Assembly: GCA_032871835.1 (NCBI GenBank)
Contig: CM065296.1
Span: forward strand, 13,160,001-13,224,000
Reading direction: 5' to 3'
DNA: 64,000 nt
From: Dipteronia dyeriana
Lineage: Eukaryota; Streptophyta; Magnoliopsida; Sapindales; Sapindaceae
Shown piece by piece: positions 12,684-23,773 of the stretch. Positions within the stretch are counted from its first letter, which is position 1; every line of letters begins with the position of its first letter. Below the pieces are notes generated by a model. That model was not told the DNA's origin and made no database searches. It worked only from the letters and a program-made list of their open reading frames with translations. The position numbers and the translations under genes are program-made.

Positions 12684-12776
12684 TCTTTCTCGGCTACTAT
12701 TCCCAGTGTATGGCCCGCCAAATATGGTAATGATTGCCCCATTACCTAGATCCCTTTTTGGACTCTAACTTTTATC

Positions 12777-14516
12777 TCACTCATTCATCACGGTATTCTT
12801 ACCCCTATCATCTCTGTTCCTGAGGATCATATCCTTAAGGTGCCCTTCTCTAATTAGCTTCTCGATATAATCCCTGAGCTGGTAACACTTAGAAGTTTCA
12901 TGATCGTTTTCCTGCTGAAACCTACAGTATTTTATGGTGTCTCTTCTGGCGAAACTTGATAGCTTCGGAGGTCTTTTGTACAGATTTTTGTCCTCTATCA
13001 CATTTAGGATTTCTTCCTGCCCTCTAGCCAGCGGAGTGTAGTTGGTATACTACCTTTTGAATTGCCTAATACCATTGTCATCTTCCTTTTGCCCATCTCT
13101 ACCTTTTTGCTCCCCTTTGCTACCACTATTTCGGTTACTCTCTTTATTCTTCTGACTACTTTCGGGTCTACCCCCGTGTATAAGTTCTCCACCATGGGCC
13201 AACTGTTCTTCCTCCGCCATGGCATACCCTCTGACATGGTCTACCATGTTGGTGTACGTGGTCAGTCCCCTTTGCCTCAAGCTTAGGGTCAGATGGTTGT
13301 GCTGTAATTTATTGGTGAATGCCGATACCACTGCATCATCATTATGACACGTCTTGTGAGAATCTGGTTAGGTAATCTTTCAACTTCTCATCCTTTCTTT
13401 GTTTCAGAGTCGATAAGACCGATATAGATTTTCTTCTTTGGATTTTCCCTATGAACTGTCTAATGAATGCTTGTACCAACTCCTCGAAGTTTCTAATAGA
13501 ACCTGCGGGCAATCCCCCAAACCATCTCGACCTCTGATCTCCTAACGTTTGTGGAAACATGCGACACATAAAGGCGTCCTTGTAGTCATATTGTTCCATT
13601 GTGCTTTGATACATCCTCAAATGCTCTTGTGGGTCGGTGTTGGTCATGAACTGTTCCACATATAGCATTCTGAACTTCTATCATCCTTCTCTTGTTGAAT
13701 TAGTAAACGGGTTTCTAGAGTTCCCGATCATTGAGTTTCCAGAGTTTTGCCTCCGTTCGAGGGCTTTTATCCTCCTAAGAAGAATTTCTCACTCTTTTTT
13801 CAGCTCCCCACATTCGTCCAATCTCTGATGGACCGTTAGCCTTTATGGATCCCTAGGGACCCTCTCGCTGATCTGGGTGTCAAAAGGGTCACGCCTGATC
13901 ACTGGGTTGGTTCTCAGCACCTTCTAGAGGGTTGTTTTATCGTCACTTGAATACGGGAGGGATCTTTTCTTTTGGTCATCATACTTATGCAATCGTTCAG
14001 AGTAAGTTTCTGTTCCATCGTACCTCTCCACGTCTTCCCGTGAACTATATTCTCGGTGTTGCCTTGTTGCCCGATCTTTTCAGTCACTTCTTCTTCGTGA
14101 ACACCCCTTCCTTTCGTGATATTCTGTCTCATCTCTTCAAGGTTTCTGTGGTGCTCCTGGGGTGATTTCTACTATCTCATAAGGTTTCTTTGGATCCTAG
14201 GCTACGATTGGCGTGGAAAGTTGGTAAGATGAACTTAGGTTAGTCGTGGCTGATATACTTATTCCTTGCTTGGCAGCATCTTCAATGACCCTTCGTAGGG
14301 ATTCCTGGATCTGTTTGAATGCTTCCGGGGAGATGCCAGCAGTTGCACCGTGGTGGTAACATTGTCTGGCCTGACAGATGGCAGGGTCCTTACAAGTGGA
14401 TCTCCTCCTAAAGCGGTGACATCCGTAAGGTTCTGGTTATTGGTTTCATATGTTACGTCGACATTGTGGGGAGATTGACTTCTATCTCTTCCAGTGTCGA
14501 TGATGCTTTTGGCCAA
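12777..14516 (-). pseudogene. Gag of element D
   Basis: The minus strand has a retrotransposon Gag (PF03732-like) in 13342-13668: FMCRMFPQTLGDQRSRWF and FIRQFIGKIQRRKS are typical capsid features. It continues through 13050-13331 (LTLSLRQRGLTTYTNMV) and a knuckle-like CRFQQENDHETSKC segment (12777-13001). The N-terminal part (14259-14516) is a charged region close to the primer binding site. Stops and frame changes separate these blocks. Confidence 0.75.
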
Positions 14517-14559
14517 GTTTCTTCGTAATTAATTACGTAAATAGAATATTGACGAAGGT

Positions 14560-14584
14560 TCACTTCCCTCCTTCTAGCGCCAGT
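14560..14584 (-). other. Primer binding site of element D
   Basis: The minus strand reads ACTGGCGCTAGAAGGAGGG right after the 5' LTR. Its position and TGGCGC start fit a Ty3/gypsy primer binding site. The matching tRNA is not assigned here. Confidence 0.65.
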
Positions 14585-15378
14585 TGTTGATGGTGGTTTT
14601 TAGATCAATCTCCTGTCACACAATTAGAGTAAAGTAATGGCTAAGCACAAACAAAAGATAATAAGAATAATAAGTAAGACAATGAATTTTACGTGGTAAA
14701 AACCCCAATACGAGGAACGTCCACGGTTGCCAATTGCAACAACAAAAATTCACTTTATGAAAAAGAGATTACACACTTAATCACTCTTGTTTTTTGTCAA
14801 GAAATTGCATTCAACCCTTTTGTGTGTTTAGGGGTCTATTTATAGATGCCTAGAACCCCAATTCTTGATGTACAAGTAAGGAAGGTTCCTGTGATTCAAT
14901 GAAATTCTAACTTATTGGAGTCGTGTTGTCCTTTTTCCTTGTTTCACGTTGATCGTGTTCTGGTCGTATTGAATTCCTTGTTTAATCCATACTTTTGTGT
15001 TTATGAGGAAGCTTATTTCCTTATCAGAGTTGACTTCTAGAAACTTTGTTCAAGTTGGACTCTTTTTTCTACGTGTTTTAGTCGTGATCTTATTGAATCT
15101 GGGTGTTAATCTACGTGTCGTGAATTCGATCATTTGTTTTTCTCGATCGTCCTTGTATGCCCCCGATCAGTAGTTCAACCTTACCCTAATCCCGACCATT
15201 ATGACAACTCGATCAGGTTTTCAAACCCGATCATCTATATCATCTGGTCGGGGAGGGCTAGTCAGGTTCATTTGGTCTCCCCTTATGTTGACTTAACTTG
15301 ATCAGGCCCTGGTGATGTGGCATTCCCGACCCTGATCTTTTCCTGACGTGTCGTGTCACTTAGAATTTTCCAATAACA
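14585..15378 (-). repeat. 5' LTR of element D (794 bp)
   Basis: On the minus strand it starts TGTTATTGG at 15378 and ends ATCAACA at 14585. It aligns with the LTRs at 22607-23371 and 53048-53804. A TATA box, TATAAATA, lies on the minus strand at 14837-14844 and is followed by GACCCC, as in the other LTRs of this family. Confidence 0.85.
14837..14844 (-). promoter_or_regulatory. TATA box of element D LTR
   Basis: TATAAATAGACCCC on the minus strand. The same block, preceded by an ACTTGTAC segment, occurs in the LTR of F (23097) and in the solo LTR (27295), so it is the conserved LTR promoter. Confidence 0.7.
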
Positions 15379-15717
15379 GAGCTTTGAACCAAAAAATTGA
15401 GAAAAGAAAAAACCTAGAAAGTCTAGGTAGGATTTCGGATAGGAAGAAAAAAGTTTTCTTGGTGCTTCTCTCTACATCCTCATGTTGTTCTTGAGTACTA
15501 TGATGTGGCCATACACAGTTGCCAGATCGCGGGACATAGCTAAGAAGATCTACTGGTTCAGATCAGGAACGAAATTGAAAGAAAGAAGGACCCATCAACG
15601 CTAGTATGGTTAATTATATCTTTCTCGTTTATTCTTATATATTGTACAAGGTTGTTTGATTGCATTAAAAATTTTAAAACTTATTTCAGCTGTGCAATAT
15701 CAACCCGGGCACCAACA
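15379..15717 (+). repeat. 5' LTR of element E (3' portion)
   Basis: Positions 15518-15717 align with 21243-21443: both hold AAGATCTACTGGTTCAGAT, the GTACAAGGTTGTTTGATTG segment and the end GGCACCAACA. The left end is cut by element D at 15378/15379. Confidence 0.75.
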
Positions 15718-15718
15718 A

Positions 15719-15733
15719 ATTGGTTTCAGAGCC
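15719..15733 (+). other. Primer binding site of element E
   Basis: TTGGTTTCAGAGCC follows the LTR end CCAACA after two bases. It is a one-base variant of the plant copia site TGGTATCAGAGCC, complementary to initiator tRNA-Met. Confidence 0.75.
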
Positions 15734-17150
15734 TAATTGTACATTGTATTTGAATATTCAATTAGTTCCTGATGTTTCATGTATATATGTGTAGGCACAA
15801 TCTACAGAATGTATGATGTTTTTTAAAAAAAAAAATTAAAGCATGATTGATCGTTAATTATATGGTACATGGGTTTTAGGGTTTTGGATTTTAAATATAA
15901 TATTTTTCTAATGTAGTATTAATTTCGGGTTGTATAATTTTTTTATATTTACTATAATTTATTTTTATTGATATAAATCAACTATACGGAAGGCGTAAAA
16001 TAGCAGCCTCACAAGCAATAGATGTGAAAAGGCCAAGCGTACACATGCACAAGTGACGAGCAAATGTTGTGCAACATGCATCATGCAGTTGTTGCATTTG
16101 TGCAGCTATCACATGTCCAAGAGTTACACAATTGTAATCCTACACGCAATTGTGTTGTTTGTGCATCAACAACATGCAATCTATTGGTGTGCTACATGCA
16201 TGACACATGCACAAGTGTTGTACAGCATGTAACATGCAAATTGTTGTGTGTTTTGTGCAGTTGTGTGTTTTGTGCAGCAGTCACGCACGGTCGCACTTCC
16301 TTATGCAAAGCGGTCCATGTGCACGAAAGTGGCAGCATGCGTAATGTGCTAGGGCTGCAAGTTTGCAAGCTCTAGGGTTGTGCGTACGCAAACGTGTATG
16401 GGCCGATTTTGGAAAATCTCGAGCCTTCAAAAAGTGTTAGAGTAACACTTGGGCTTTATGGATTTAATCCATGTGATGGATCCATTAAAAATAAATTAAG
16501 TTGGACTTGATTTTGTTAATAATGATATTTAGATTGATATTAGCCGTTTAATTTGATTTAATCTAGGTGCACTAATAATAATAGAAAACCCGAAATAGTG
16601 AGTAGGAGAGGGATATATGACATTATATACCGCATCTCCATTATCAATTCAACACCGTGAGATTCAAGTGGGGCCTCAAAACAAATTTGCTTTCATCCTC
16701 CCTAAGGAGGGTTTCTATAAGAATCAATACCAAGGTTGACTTCTTAACGGATAGGATCTCTAAAGGTATTTCGAGATTGACCGACCCTTAGGCGGCAATT
16801 CTCGAGTTAAGCTCATGTGATCTGAAATGATGGGTTACACTCATAAGATAATAATTAAAATAGTTAATTAAAAACCTTACTAAATAAATGATGGTTGAAT
16901 GATAGAGGAATAAGAGTTATTCTAATATATCATTTGATTGAGAATGTCTCGATCCAACGTGCAAGAATTTGACCAACCCTAAGGCAACACTTTCTTACGG
17001 TATGTTGGGTTGTTGTGGCGTAGTGACTTTCTTAGGGTTGTTCTTGTTCATTAAACATGTTCACACATCATGTTTAATTTTATGCCAAAACATTCGCACA
17101 TGTTATGAATGTATGACTGAATGGATTCTTAATTTATGTTTTGTCCAGCA
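15734..17150 (+). other. Leader of element E with a cluster of CATGCA motifs
   Basis: About 1.4 kb without a supported protein. Between 16044 and 16237 the motif CATGCA occurs seven times, mixed with TTGTGCA and TTGTGTT. A 103-codon open frame over this stretch is made of the repeated words and is not taken as a gene. The rest is AT-rich. Confidence 0.55.
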
Positions 17151-17938
17151 ATGTCATTTGCTTTATTACAAATCCTCACTAATGATAAATTAATTGGTGA
17201 AAACTACACAAAATGGAAACATAACATAAGTGTAATCTTGGTCACCAAGGACTTAAAGTTTGTGCTTACGGAGGAGTGTCCTCTAGAGCCATCTACCCAT
17301 GCCACACGAACTGTTCGTAAAGCATATGAGAAATGGGTCTCATCAAATGAGAAAGTTCAAACATATAGGATAGCTAGTATGACAGATGTCCTTGTTTCAA
17401 AGTGCGAAGCAATGGGTACTGCATTTGAGATATGGAGTCATTACAGGTTATGTTCGGGCAACCCTCTGAGCAAAAGCGGCACGAAGCTGTTCATTATGCA
17501 ATGCATGCTCTGATGAAAGAGGGTGCATTTGTTTAGGAACATGTCATGAGCATGATGTCGTATTTCAACACGGTAGAAATCAATGGCGAGGCCATTGATG
17601 AACCCAGTCAGGTGAGCATCATACTGACGACTCTTCTGAAGAGTTTCGATCAATTCAAGAGTAACTATGGGATGAACAAGTTAAGGTTCAGTCTCACTCA
17701 GTTGCTCAATGAGCTTACTACTTTTCAGTCTTTGATAAAGAAAAACAAAAGTAAGGCCAGTGAGGCAAATGTTACCGAACCATCTTCTTCTGGAAATAAG
17801 AAAGGGAAAAGATTTGCTGGGAAGGCAAAGGGTAAGCCCAAACCCAAAAAAACCCAAGGTAAGAAAAAAGGCGCCTCCATCTACCAGGGTAAAGGAAAGT
17901 GTTTCCTTTGCGACAAAGTGGAAGAGAAATTGTCCTGA
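17151..17938 (+). pseudogene. Gag of element E
   Basis: From MSFALLQILTNDKL the frame reads NYTKWKHNISVIL and KYFVLTEECP-like sequence typical of copia Gag (UBN2/retrotran_gag_2). The second half (17546-17938) has the LLKSFDQFKSNYGMNK region and a Lys-rich tail. At the expected zinc knuckle one frame shows CFLCDKVEEKLS and another KWKRNCPEYL, so a small deletion with frameshift removed the Gly-His centre of the CCHC motif. A further frame change lies near 17510-17545. Confidence 0.75.
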
Positions 17939-19982
17939 ATATCTATAAGAGGTAGCTAAGAAGAAAAAGATAAAAGGTAAATATGATTTACTTATTCTTA
18001 AGTCGTGTTTAGTGGAAGATGATTCTTCACCTTAGATAGTTGATTCGGGGGCTACTAGCCATGCTTGTTCTTCTACGTAGTTGACTAATTCTTGAACAGA
18101 GCTTGAAGAGGGAGCCTTCTTGATGCATGTTAGGTCAGGGGATGTCATGTCAGCCCGAGCAGTGGGTGTAGTTAGATTGCATTTTGGAAGTTGTTTCATT
18201 GTTTTGAATAATATATTTTTAATTCATGGATTTACTCAAAATTTGATTTCAGTTTCAAAGTTGTTGAAACAATTATATTTTGTTTCTTTTAATAATAAGT
18301 CGGTTATTAATGCAAATAATGGTTTGAATATATGTTAAGGATTAAACGAAAACAACTTGAATGTTTTAAGGTCATCAAAACATACTACACTGCTCAACAC
18401 TGAATTGTTTAAAGTTGAAAAACCTAAAACAAAACAGCAAAAGATTTCTCTAGAAAACAAAATGTATCTGTGACATCTAAGACTTGGCCATATTAACCTT
18501 GATACAATAGATAGACTAGTAAAAAGCGGACCTTTAAATGAGTTGAAAGTTACCACCTTACATGTCCGAGAATCCTGTTTAGAATGCAAAATGACCAAGA
18601 GACCTTTTATTGGAAAATGGCTTAGAGCCAAATAACCACTAGAGCTTCTACATTCAGAAGTCTTTAGACCAATAAATGTTAAATCAAAGGATGGTTATGA
18701 GTATTATGTCACCTTCATAGATGACTACTCTAGATACTGTTATGTCTACCTAATAAAACGTTCAAAGAGCTCCGAGCTGAAGTTGAGAATCAGTTATGAA
18801 ACACTATCTAGACTCTATGATCGGATCATGGAGGTGAGTACCTTGATCAAGAATTTGAAGACTTCATGGTCGAGTATGAGATTATGTCCCAACTCACAGC
18901 TTCTGGAACACCACAACAAAATGGTATCGCAGAGAGGAGAAATAGAACCCTAATGAAAATGGTTAGATCCATGATTAGTTTCTCATCGTTACTAAATTCC
19001 TTTCAGGGATATGCACTACAAATTATGGCCTACATTTTGAATGTAGTACTTTCCAAATATGTTCCTAAGACTCCCTTAGAGTTATGGAATGGTCATAAAG
19101 TTAGTTTATGACATTTCCACATATGGAGGTGTCCAACACATATGCTGAAGAACAGAAGTGGAAAGCTAGACCCTAAGTTTATGGTATGCTTGTTCGTAAG
19201 ATATTCTAAAGAGACCAGAGATGGATACGTTTATAGTCCTGATGAGAATAAAGTGTTTGTATCAACAAATGCAACATTTCTTGAGGATAACTATATCAGT
19301 GATCATAACGTCGTAGCAACATTGTATTAAATGAGTTGGAGTCTTGTACGACTAGTGCTCAGTATACAAGAGTTGTTGATCCATCTACATCTAATAGTCA
19401 GATGATTCCTAGTCAGGATACACTACCACCTAGACGTAGTGAGAGAGTTGTACGATAACCCAAACGCTATCTGGGTATAGGTAAGGGACGAGATGCCTTC
19501 TCTATTGATAGTATGGTTGATCTATTGACATTTAAGAATGCAATGGAAGATCTTGACAATGACAAATGACTTAAAGTTTTGAATCTCGAGATGGAGTTCA
19601 TGTACTCTAACTCAGTCCGGTAACTTGTAGACTTACCAGATGGGGTAAAACCCATAGGGTATAAGTGAATCTATAAGAGAAAGAGATGAGTATATGGGAA
19701 GGTAGAGACCTTCAAGGCTAGGCTACTGGCAAAATTTTATACCTAGAAAGAGGGGATAATTATGGAGAAACCTTCTCGCCAGTAGCCATGGTTAAGTCTA
19801 TTAGGATTTTCTTATCTAGAGCTGTCTATTTTGATTACAAAATTTTTCAATTAGACATCAAGACTGTATTCTTGAATGGAAATCTTGATGAGAGCATCTA
19901 CATGATGCAACCAGAGGGATTCGTGTCTCCAGATCAAGGGCAAAAAGTTTGCAAGTTGCAAAGGTCTATATATGGACCCAAG
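17939..19982 (+). pseudogene. Pol of element E, part 1: protease remnant, integrase, start of reverse transcriptase
   Basis: Degraded pol. A protease active-site remnant reads VDSGATSHAC near 18040-18070. The GAG-pre-integrase zinc region at 18477-18610 has LGHINLDTIDRL and CLECKMTKRPF. The integrase core shows FIDDYSRYCYVYL (first Asp, near 18715) and the ASGTPQQNGIAERRNR block at 18899-18950 with the catalytic Glu. The reverse transcriptase begins at 19788 with FQLDIKTVFLNGNLDESIY, including a catalytic Asp. Several stops and frame changes occur. The reading is broken at 19982 by a hAT-type insertion. Confidence 0.8.
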
Positions 19983-20569
19983 TAGGGTTGCACATTTTCC
20001 CCCGGATCCTCATTTTCTCATGTCGCCATCCCTATTTGAGCATAAACATTTAGGGAAATTTGAGAAATGGGTAGGGATGAGGATGAAAATCATCCCCAAA
20101 TTGAAATGGGGATGGGCTCATTTCCCCATTTTTCCCCCAAATATATTGAAATATGTATGAGGATGGGTGAAGGTCCCCTCATCCTCATTTTCTCGTTTCT
20201 CATGAAACATTATATTATAATCATATATATATATTATTTTATTTGAAAACCTAACTATATAAACAACAATATGAAGTTTTTTTTTAAAAAAAAAGTTTGT
20301 GTTACTTCATATCATCATATGTGAAGTTGCCTTGGTTGAAACCTTGAGTTATTTAAATACTTTATTTTGTAATTGATATGGATTTTATTTTGTTTTTACA
20401 ATGAAATGTTTTTTTTAATTAATAATTTTAGTTAAAGGAAATGGGGAAACAAGGAAACAGGGAAATGTGTAAAAACGGGGAAAATGAGAAAAATGGGGAA
20501 CTGTGGTTGGGGATAGAGATACCTCCCCCTAAAATTCCCCATCCCCATTTTCCTCAATAAGCAACCCTA
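19983..20569. mobile_element. Non-autonomous hAT-type element (587 bp) in element E
   Basis: Terminal inverted repeats TAGGGTTGC and GCAACCCTA are exact over 9 bp. The flanks are an 8-bp target duplication with two differences: GACCCAAG (19975-19982) and AACTCAAG (20570-20577). The interior is rich in short words such as GGGGAAAATG and CCCCATTTTCC in both orientations near the ends, as in hAT subterminal repeats. No transposase is encoded. The insertion splits a copia motif (SIYGPK before it, and sequence for a Gln-Ala-Ser-Arg-like continuation after it). Confidence 0.85.
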
Positions 20570-20577
20570 AACTCAAG

Positions 20578-21242
20578 CAAACATCTAGATCTTAGAACAT
20601 AAGGTATGATGGTGCTATCAAAACCTATGGCATCGAGTAAAACATTAATGAGCCTTGTGTCTACAAGCGCATCATTGATAAGAAAGTAGTTTTCTTAGTC
20701 CTTTACGTAGATGATATGCTACTCATTAAGAATGATGTATGGGTATTATAAGAAGTAAAGGGCTGATTGGCTAGCCAATTCCAAATGAAAGATTTGGGAG
20801 AGGAGTGTTATTTTCTAGGGATCTAACTTTAAAGAATCGTAAGAACAAACTCCTAGCATTATCTCAAGCATCCTATTTCGATAAGATTCTTATGTGATTT
20901 TCTATGTAGACTCCAAGTAAGGTAATTTACCTTCCAGGTATAGAGTTCACTTGTCTAATGAACATTGTCCTAAGACACCTCAAGAAGTTAAGGATATGAG
21001 ATGTGTTCCTTATGCTTTACGGTAAGTAGTCTCATGTATGTTATGTTATGCACGAGACCTGACATCGGGAGCAGCCAGTAGATACCAGTCTAACCCAAAT
21101 TGGATCATTTGGTTGTAGTCAAGATTATTTTCAAGTATTTTCAGAGAACGAGAAACTATATGCTAGTTTATTCTGGACAGGATTTTATCCCCGTTAGGAT
21201 ATACGGATTATATTGTTCCTAAGTATCGTGATGCACCTAAAC
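20578..21242 (+). pseudogene. Pol of element E, part 2: reverse transcriptase catalytic region
   Basis: Continues the reverse transcriptase after the hAT insertion. The motif FLVLYVDDMLLIKND near 20690-20735 includes the YVDD catalytic pair. Downstream text shows QFQMKDLGE and CARPDI-like pieces (near 20780-21065), the copia palm/thumb region. The frame breaks repeatedly. It ends abruptly at the 3' LTR fragment near 21242, so RNase H is missing. Confidence 0.7.
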
Positions 21243-21443
21243 GTAGTTGCCGAATCGTAGGACATAGCCAGGAAGATCTACTGGTTCAGATTAGGAACGA
21301 AATTGAAAGAAAGAAGAAGCTATCAACGCTGATATGATTAATTATACCTTCTTGTTAATTCTAATATACTGTACAAGGTTGTTTGATTGTATTAAATAAT
21401 TTAAAACATATTTCGATGGGCAAAATAAACCTAGGCACCAACA
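21243..21443 (+). repeat. 3' LTR of element E (truncated, about 200 bp)
   Basis: Aligns with 15518-15717 and ends CACCAACA at 21443. The first part of the LTR and the polypurine tract are deleted. Confidence 0.75.
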
Positions 21444-22097
21444 GTGCCAGCCTCGATCTTCTTCCACCGATGCCACAAGCTGATCAGCACCCGGTAAGAA
21501 TTGGGGGTCAGCTGTGCATGAGCGATCCCTACATCTGCCAAGAATCGGGCAATGAAGGGTTGGACTGGCAGGGTCACCCCGGAGGAAAGCATAACACCAT
21601 AAATTGCAACGACGCTCGAAGATGGGTTCCACATAGTGAGCTCGCAGCTAGAAATCAGTTGTACAGATCGAGAATTTTCAAATCTATCCCTGAACTTCAT
21701 TCATTCAGCCACCATATTAACTTTACAGTCAAAAGCACATGTCTGATTAGTAGAGAATATCAGCTTGTGCACTCGGAGCCTTTTCGGAACGTCAGTCAAC
21801 ATCAATTTTTGAGATGGAATTTTTAGATCGATTATGGGTGAACGAGAGTTCCTGGTTGAAGCTGTACGCTCGTGACTAGTACCGGTCATCTTTGACAGGA
21901 GGGTTAGCATGTGGAGATAAAAACACCGGACGAGCAACTGAATAGTCTACGTTTAAAGCAACAGGTAGAGATGGAGGATTGTATGTGTGGGTTTGACCCC
22001 ATAATATAGATTTGAGCCGAGTGATGTTTTCTTTATCACCTATTTCAATGGCACGTGTGAGCAATTCAGAATAATGGTGATGAAGAATAGGGTCCAT
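21444..22097 (-). pseudogene. Antisense gene of element F, 5' part (PF04195-like domain)
   Basis: On the minus strand a start at 22097 gives MDPILHHHYSELLTRAIE, matching MDPTLRYRYFELLMHAIE at 54232 in element C. Further on, the frame 21431-21700 reads FRDRFENSRSVQL, VMLSSGVTLPVQPFIARFL and LTPNSYRVLISLWHRWKKI. This resembles the PF04195 'putative gypsy type transposon' domain of plants. Frameshifts separate the parts. The gene stops at the junction with element E (21443/21444), after the sequence for WKKIEAG. Function unknown. Confidence 0.7.
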
Positions 22098-22277
22098 ACC
22101 TGAGAAGTTGTAGAAGATTGAGTGTGAACTGTTGGTGCTGGTAAAATGAAGAGGCGGATGAAAACTGACGAATAAGTAGAGACTAGAAAACCTAGAAAGA
22201 AAGTTGGAGAGTAAAGAGAAAATCTAGGGTTGCAGAAATTTATGAAAGTTAGGAGAGGGAAAACAAGAAGGTTTTGA

Positions 22278-22304
22278 AATATATATAGAGAGAGGATGAC
22301 GTCA
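22278..22304 (-). promoter_or_regulatory. Candidate antisense promoter in element F (TGACGTCA site and TATA box)
   Basis: On the minus strand TGACGTCATC (22297-22304 and next bases) is followed within about 10 nt by CTATATATATT (22278-22287), roughly 180 nt before the ATG at 22097. Element C has ATGACATCATC, then CTATATATAG, 146 nt before its ATG. The pairing in both copies, outside the LTR, supports a promoter for the antisense gene. TGACGTCA is a classic bZIP site. Confidence 0.6.
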
Positions 22305-22606
22305 TTCAGACGTGCAAACGTCACTAGGTGAACGTACGAGAGTGGGGTTGGTGCACAGTCCCCGAAGATCATACGTCGTTCGAAATTTGAAAAGCTACCA
22401 ATGATTGCGTCAGTTATGTTACATTCCTCAAGTAGACCAAACGGATGTGGTCAGGGTTTAATGCCTAGCTTTTAAGCATTAATTATGCATTAATGAGTAT
22501 TAATGAGCTACAAGACAAAAAAAGAAAATCAAATTAAACACACTTCACTGAGCGAGTTCTTTTTAGGTAGAACAAGATATTCGATTTTGTATGTTTAAGG
22601 GGGTAT
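22305..22606. other. Untranslated region between antisense promoter and 3' LTR of element F
   Basis: No supported gene. It is AT-rich, with the polypurine tract at its right end. On the minus strand it is the upstream region of the antisense gene. Confidence 0.5.
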
Positions 22607-23371
22607 TGTTATTGATATAATTTGGAGAGTGTGCCATATCAGGAAAAACCAACAAGACCAAACCTCTCTAATTTAACCCAAGATGGCTTCATAACTTCTG
22701 ATCAGGGTTACCTGAATGATCGAGTAGATGAGATAACGATAATCCGGTCAGGCCAAAGCCTATGATCGGGGTGAAACCACCAATTGATCGGAGAGAAAGA
22801 AGTTTGGTCGGGATTAGCAAATGGTCGGCTGAACGACATGTGGACAACATTCTGATTTAATGCAATTACGACTCAAACACGCTAAAAATGTATGACTTAA
22901 ACAAGGCATCTTGAAGCACACTTTGATAAGGAAATAAACTTCCTTATAGATATCAGAGTCCAGATGAGGCAAGAGATCTAATTACAGTCAATGTGAAATG
23001 TGAAAGAAAAATAAACACGACTCTAATAAGTTAAATTTTCATTAAATTACGATAACTTTCCTTACTTGTACATCAAGCATTAGGGTTCTATACATGTATA
23101 AATAGACCCCGATAACACCCATAAAAGGGTTAATGCAAATTAAGCTTACGAAAGTGCAAGAGAGATTGAGTATATAATTGTTCTCATCGTAGTGAATTCT
23201 TCACGCTATTACCGACGACCGTGGATGTTTCCCCACTTTAGGGTTTTACCACGTAAAATCTTATGCCTTGTTTCCTTCTAATTTGTTTTGATTCATAGCT
23301 TGATTGTTTATTCACATTCATTTGATTGACTCGTGGTTAATTAAATCTAATCCCAAAAATCATCGTCAACA
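22607..23371 (+). repeat. 3' LTR of element F (765 bp)
   Basis: Begins TGTTATTGATATAATTTGG after a polypurine tract and ends ATCATCGTCAACA. A TATAAATAGACCCC box lies at 23097-23110, preceded by ACTTGTACATCAAGCAT. CCGTGGATGT and TACCACGTAAAA downstream of it are also present in the other LTRs of the family. Confidence 0.85.
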
Positions 23372-23773
23372 GTTACAAAGTTAAAAATAATTACATAAAT
23401 ATACTTTGTATTTATTAGATCCGGAAGATCTGTGACTAGTGAAATTATTTTTGAGTCAATTAAAAATATTTTATATGATTTTTGTCTCATGCAAGAAACA
23501 TGTATGTTTTTATAGTTTATTCTATCATAAAATCATATGTTTAATATGACAATTATGAACTAGAAGCTCAATTCAAAGAAAATGATGAATCGCGATATTG
23601 AAATAGTTATATGGATATCCATTTCATAAAACAAAAATTATTTTTGGAATTGAATGTCCCTGAAGGACTTGATACGATATAAGTAAGTACTTAAATGACA
23701 AAATGGCTGAATAAACGAGATCATGTAGAAAATTACGATGATACAAAAGATTTTCTCGAAGAATGAAAATTTA

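Larger units (their letters stand above)
5988..15378 (-). mobile_element. Element D: Tat-type Ty3/gypsy retrotransposon with antisense gene (partial)
   Basis: A minus-strand element with 5' LTR (14585-15378), primer binding site, gag (12777-14516), protease, reverse transcriptase, RNase H and integrase (ending 8804), then an antisense gene on the plus strand (5988-7892) broken by element A. Its 3' LTR lies left of the window. The order of domains, integrase after RNase H, is that of Ty3/gypsy, and the extra RNase H-like domain and the extra gene next to the 3' LTR are typical of the Tat lineage. Many stops, a deletion in reverse transcriptase and a changed YxDD motif show it is inactive. The right flank (15379 onward) belongs to element E, so D appears to have inserted into E. 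Confidence 0.85.
15379..21443 (+). mobile_element. Element E: decayed Ty1/copia retrotransposon
   Basis: Plus strand: 5' LTR segment (15379-15717), primer binding site, long leader, gag (17151-17938), pol with integrase before reverse transcriptase (the copia order), and a short 3' LTR piece (21243-21443). RNase H, the polypurine tract and most of the 3' LTR are deleted. A hAT-type element sits in the reverse transcriptase. To the right it abuts the antisense gene of element F in mid-frame, so E most likely inserted into F. To the left it is cut by the LTR of element D. Confidence 0.8.
21444..23371 (+). mobile_element. Element F: 3' end of a Tat-type Ty3/gypsy element
   Basis: This plus-oriented fragment comprises the 5' part of the antisense gene (minus strand), its promoter, a polypurine tract (about 22597-22604, AAGGGGGTAT) and a 3' LTR (22607-23371). 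The gag-pol part is not present beside it because element E lies at its left. The same arrangement is seen in reverse in element C. Confidence 0.8.

Noticed and set aside
16064..16375. Cys/His-rich 103-codon open frame in the leader of E
   Set aside because: Built from repeated CATGCA/TGTGCAG words. Cysteine spacing does not match a known zinc domain.
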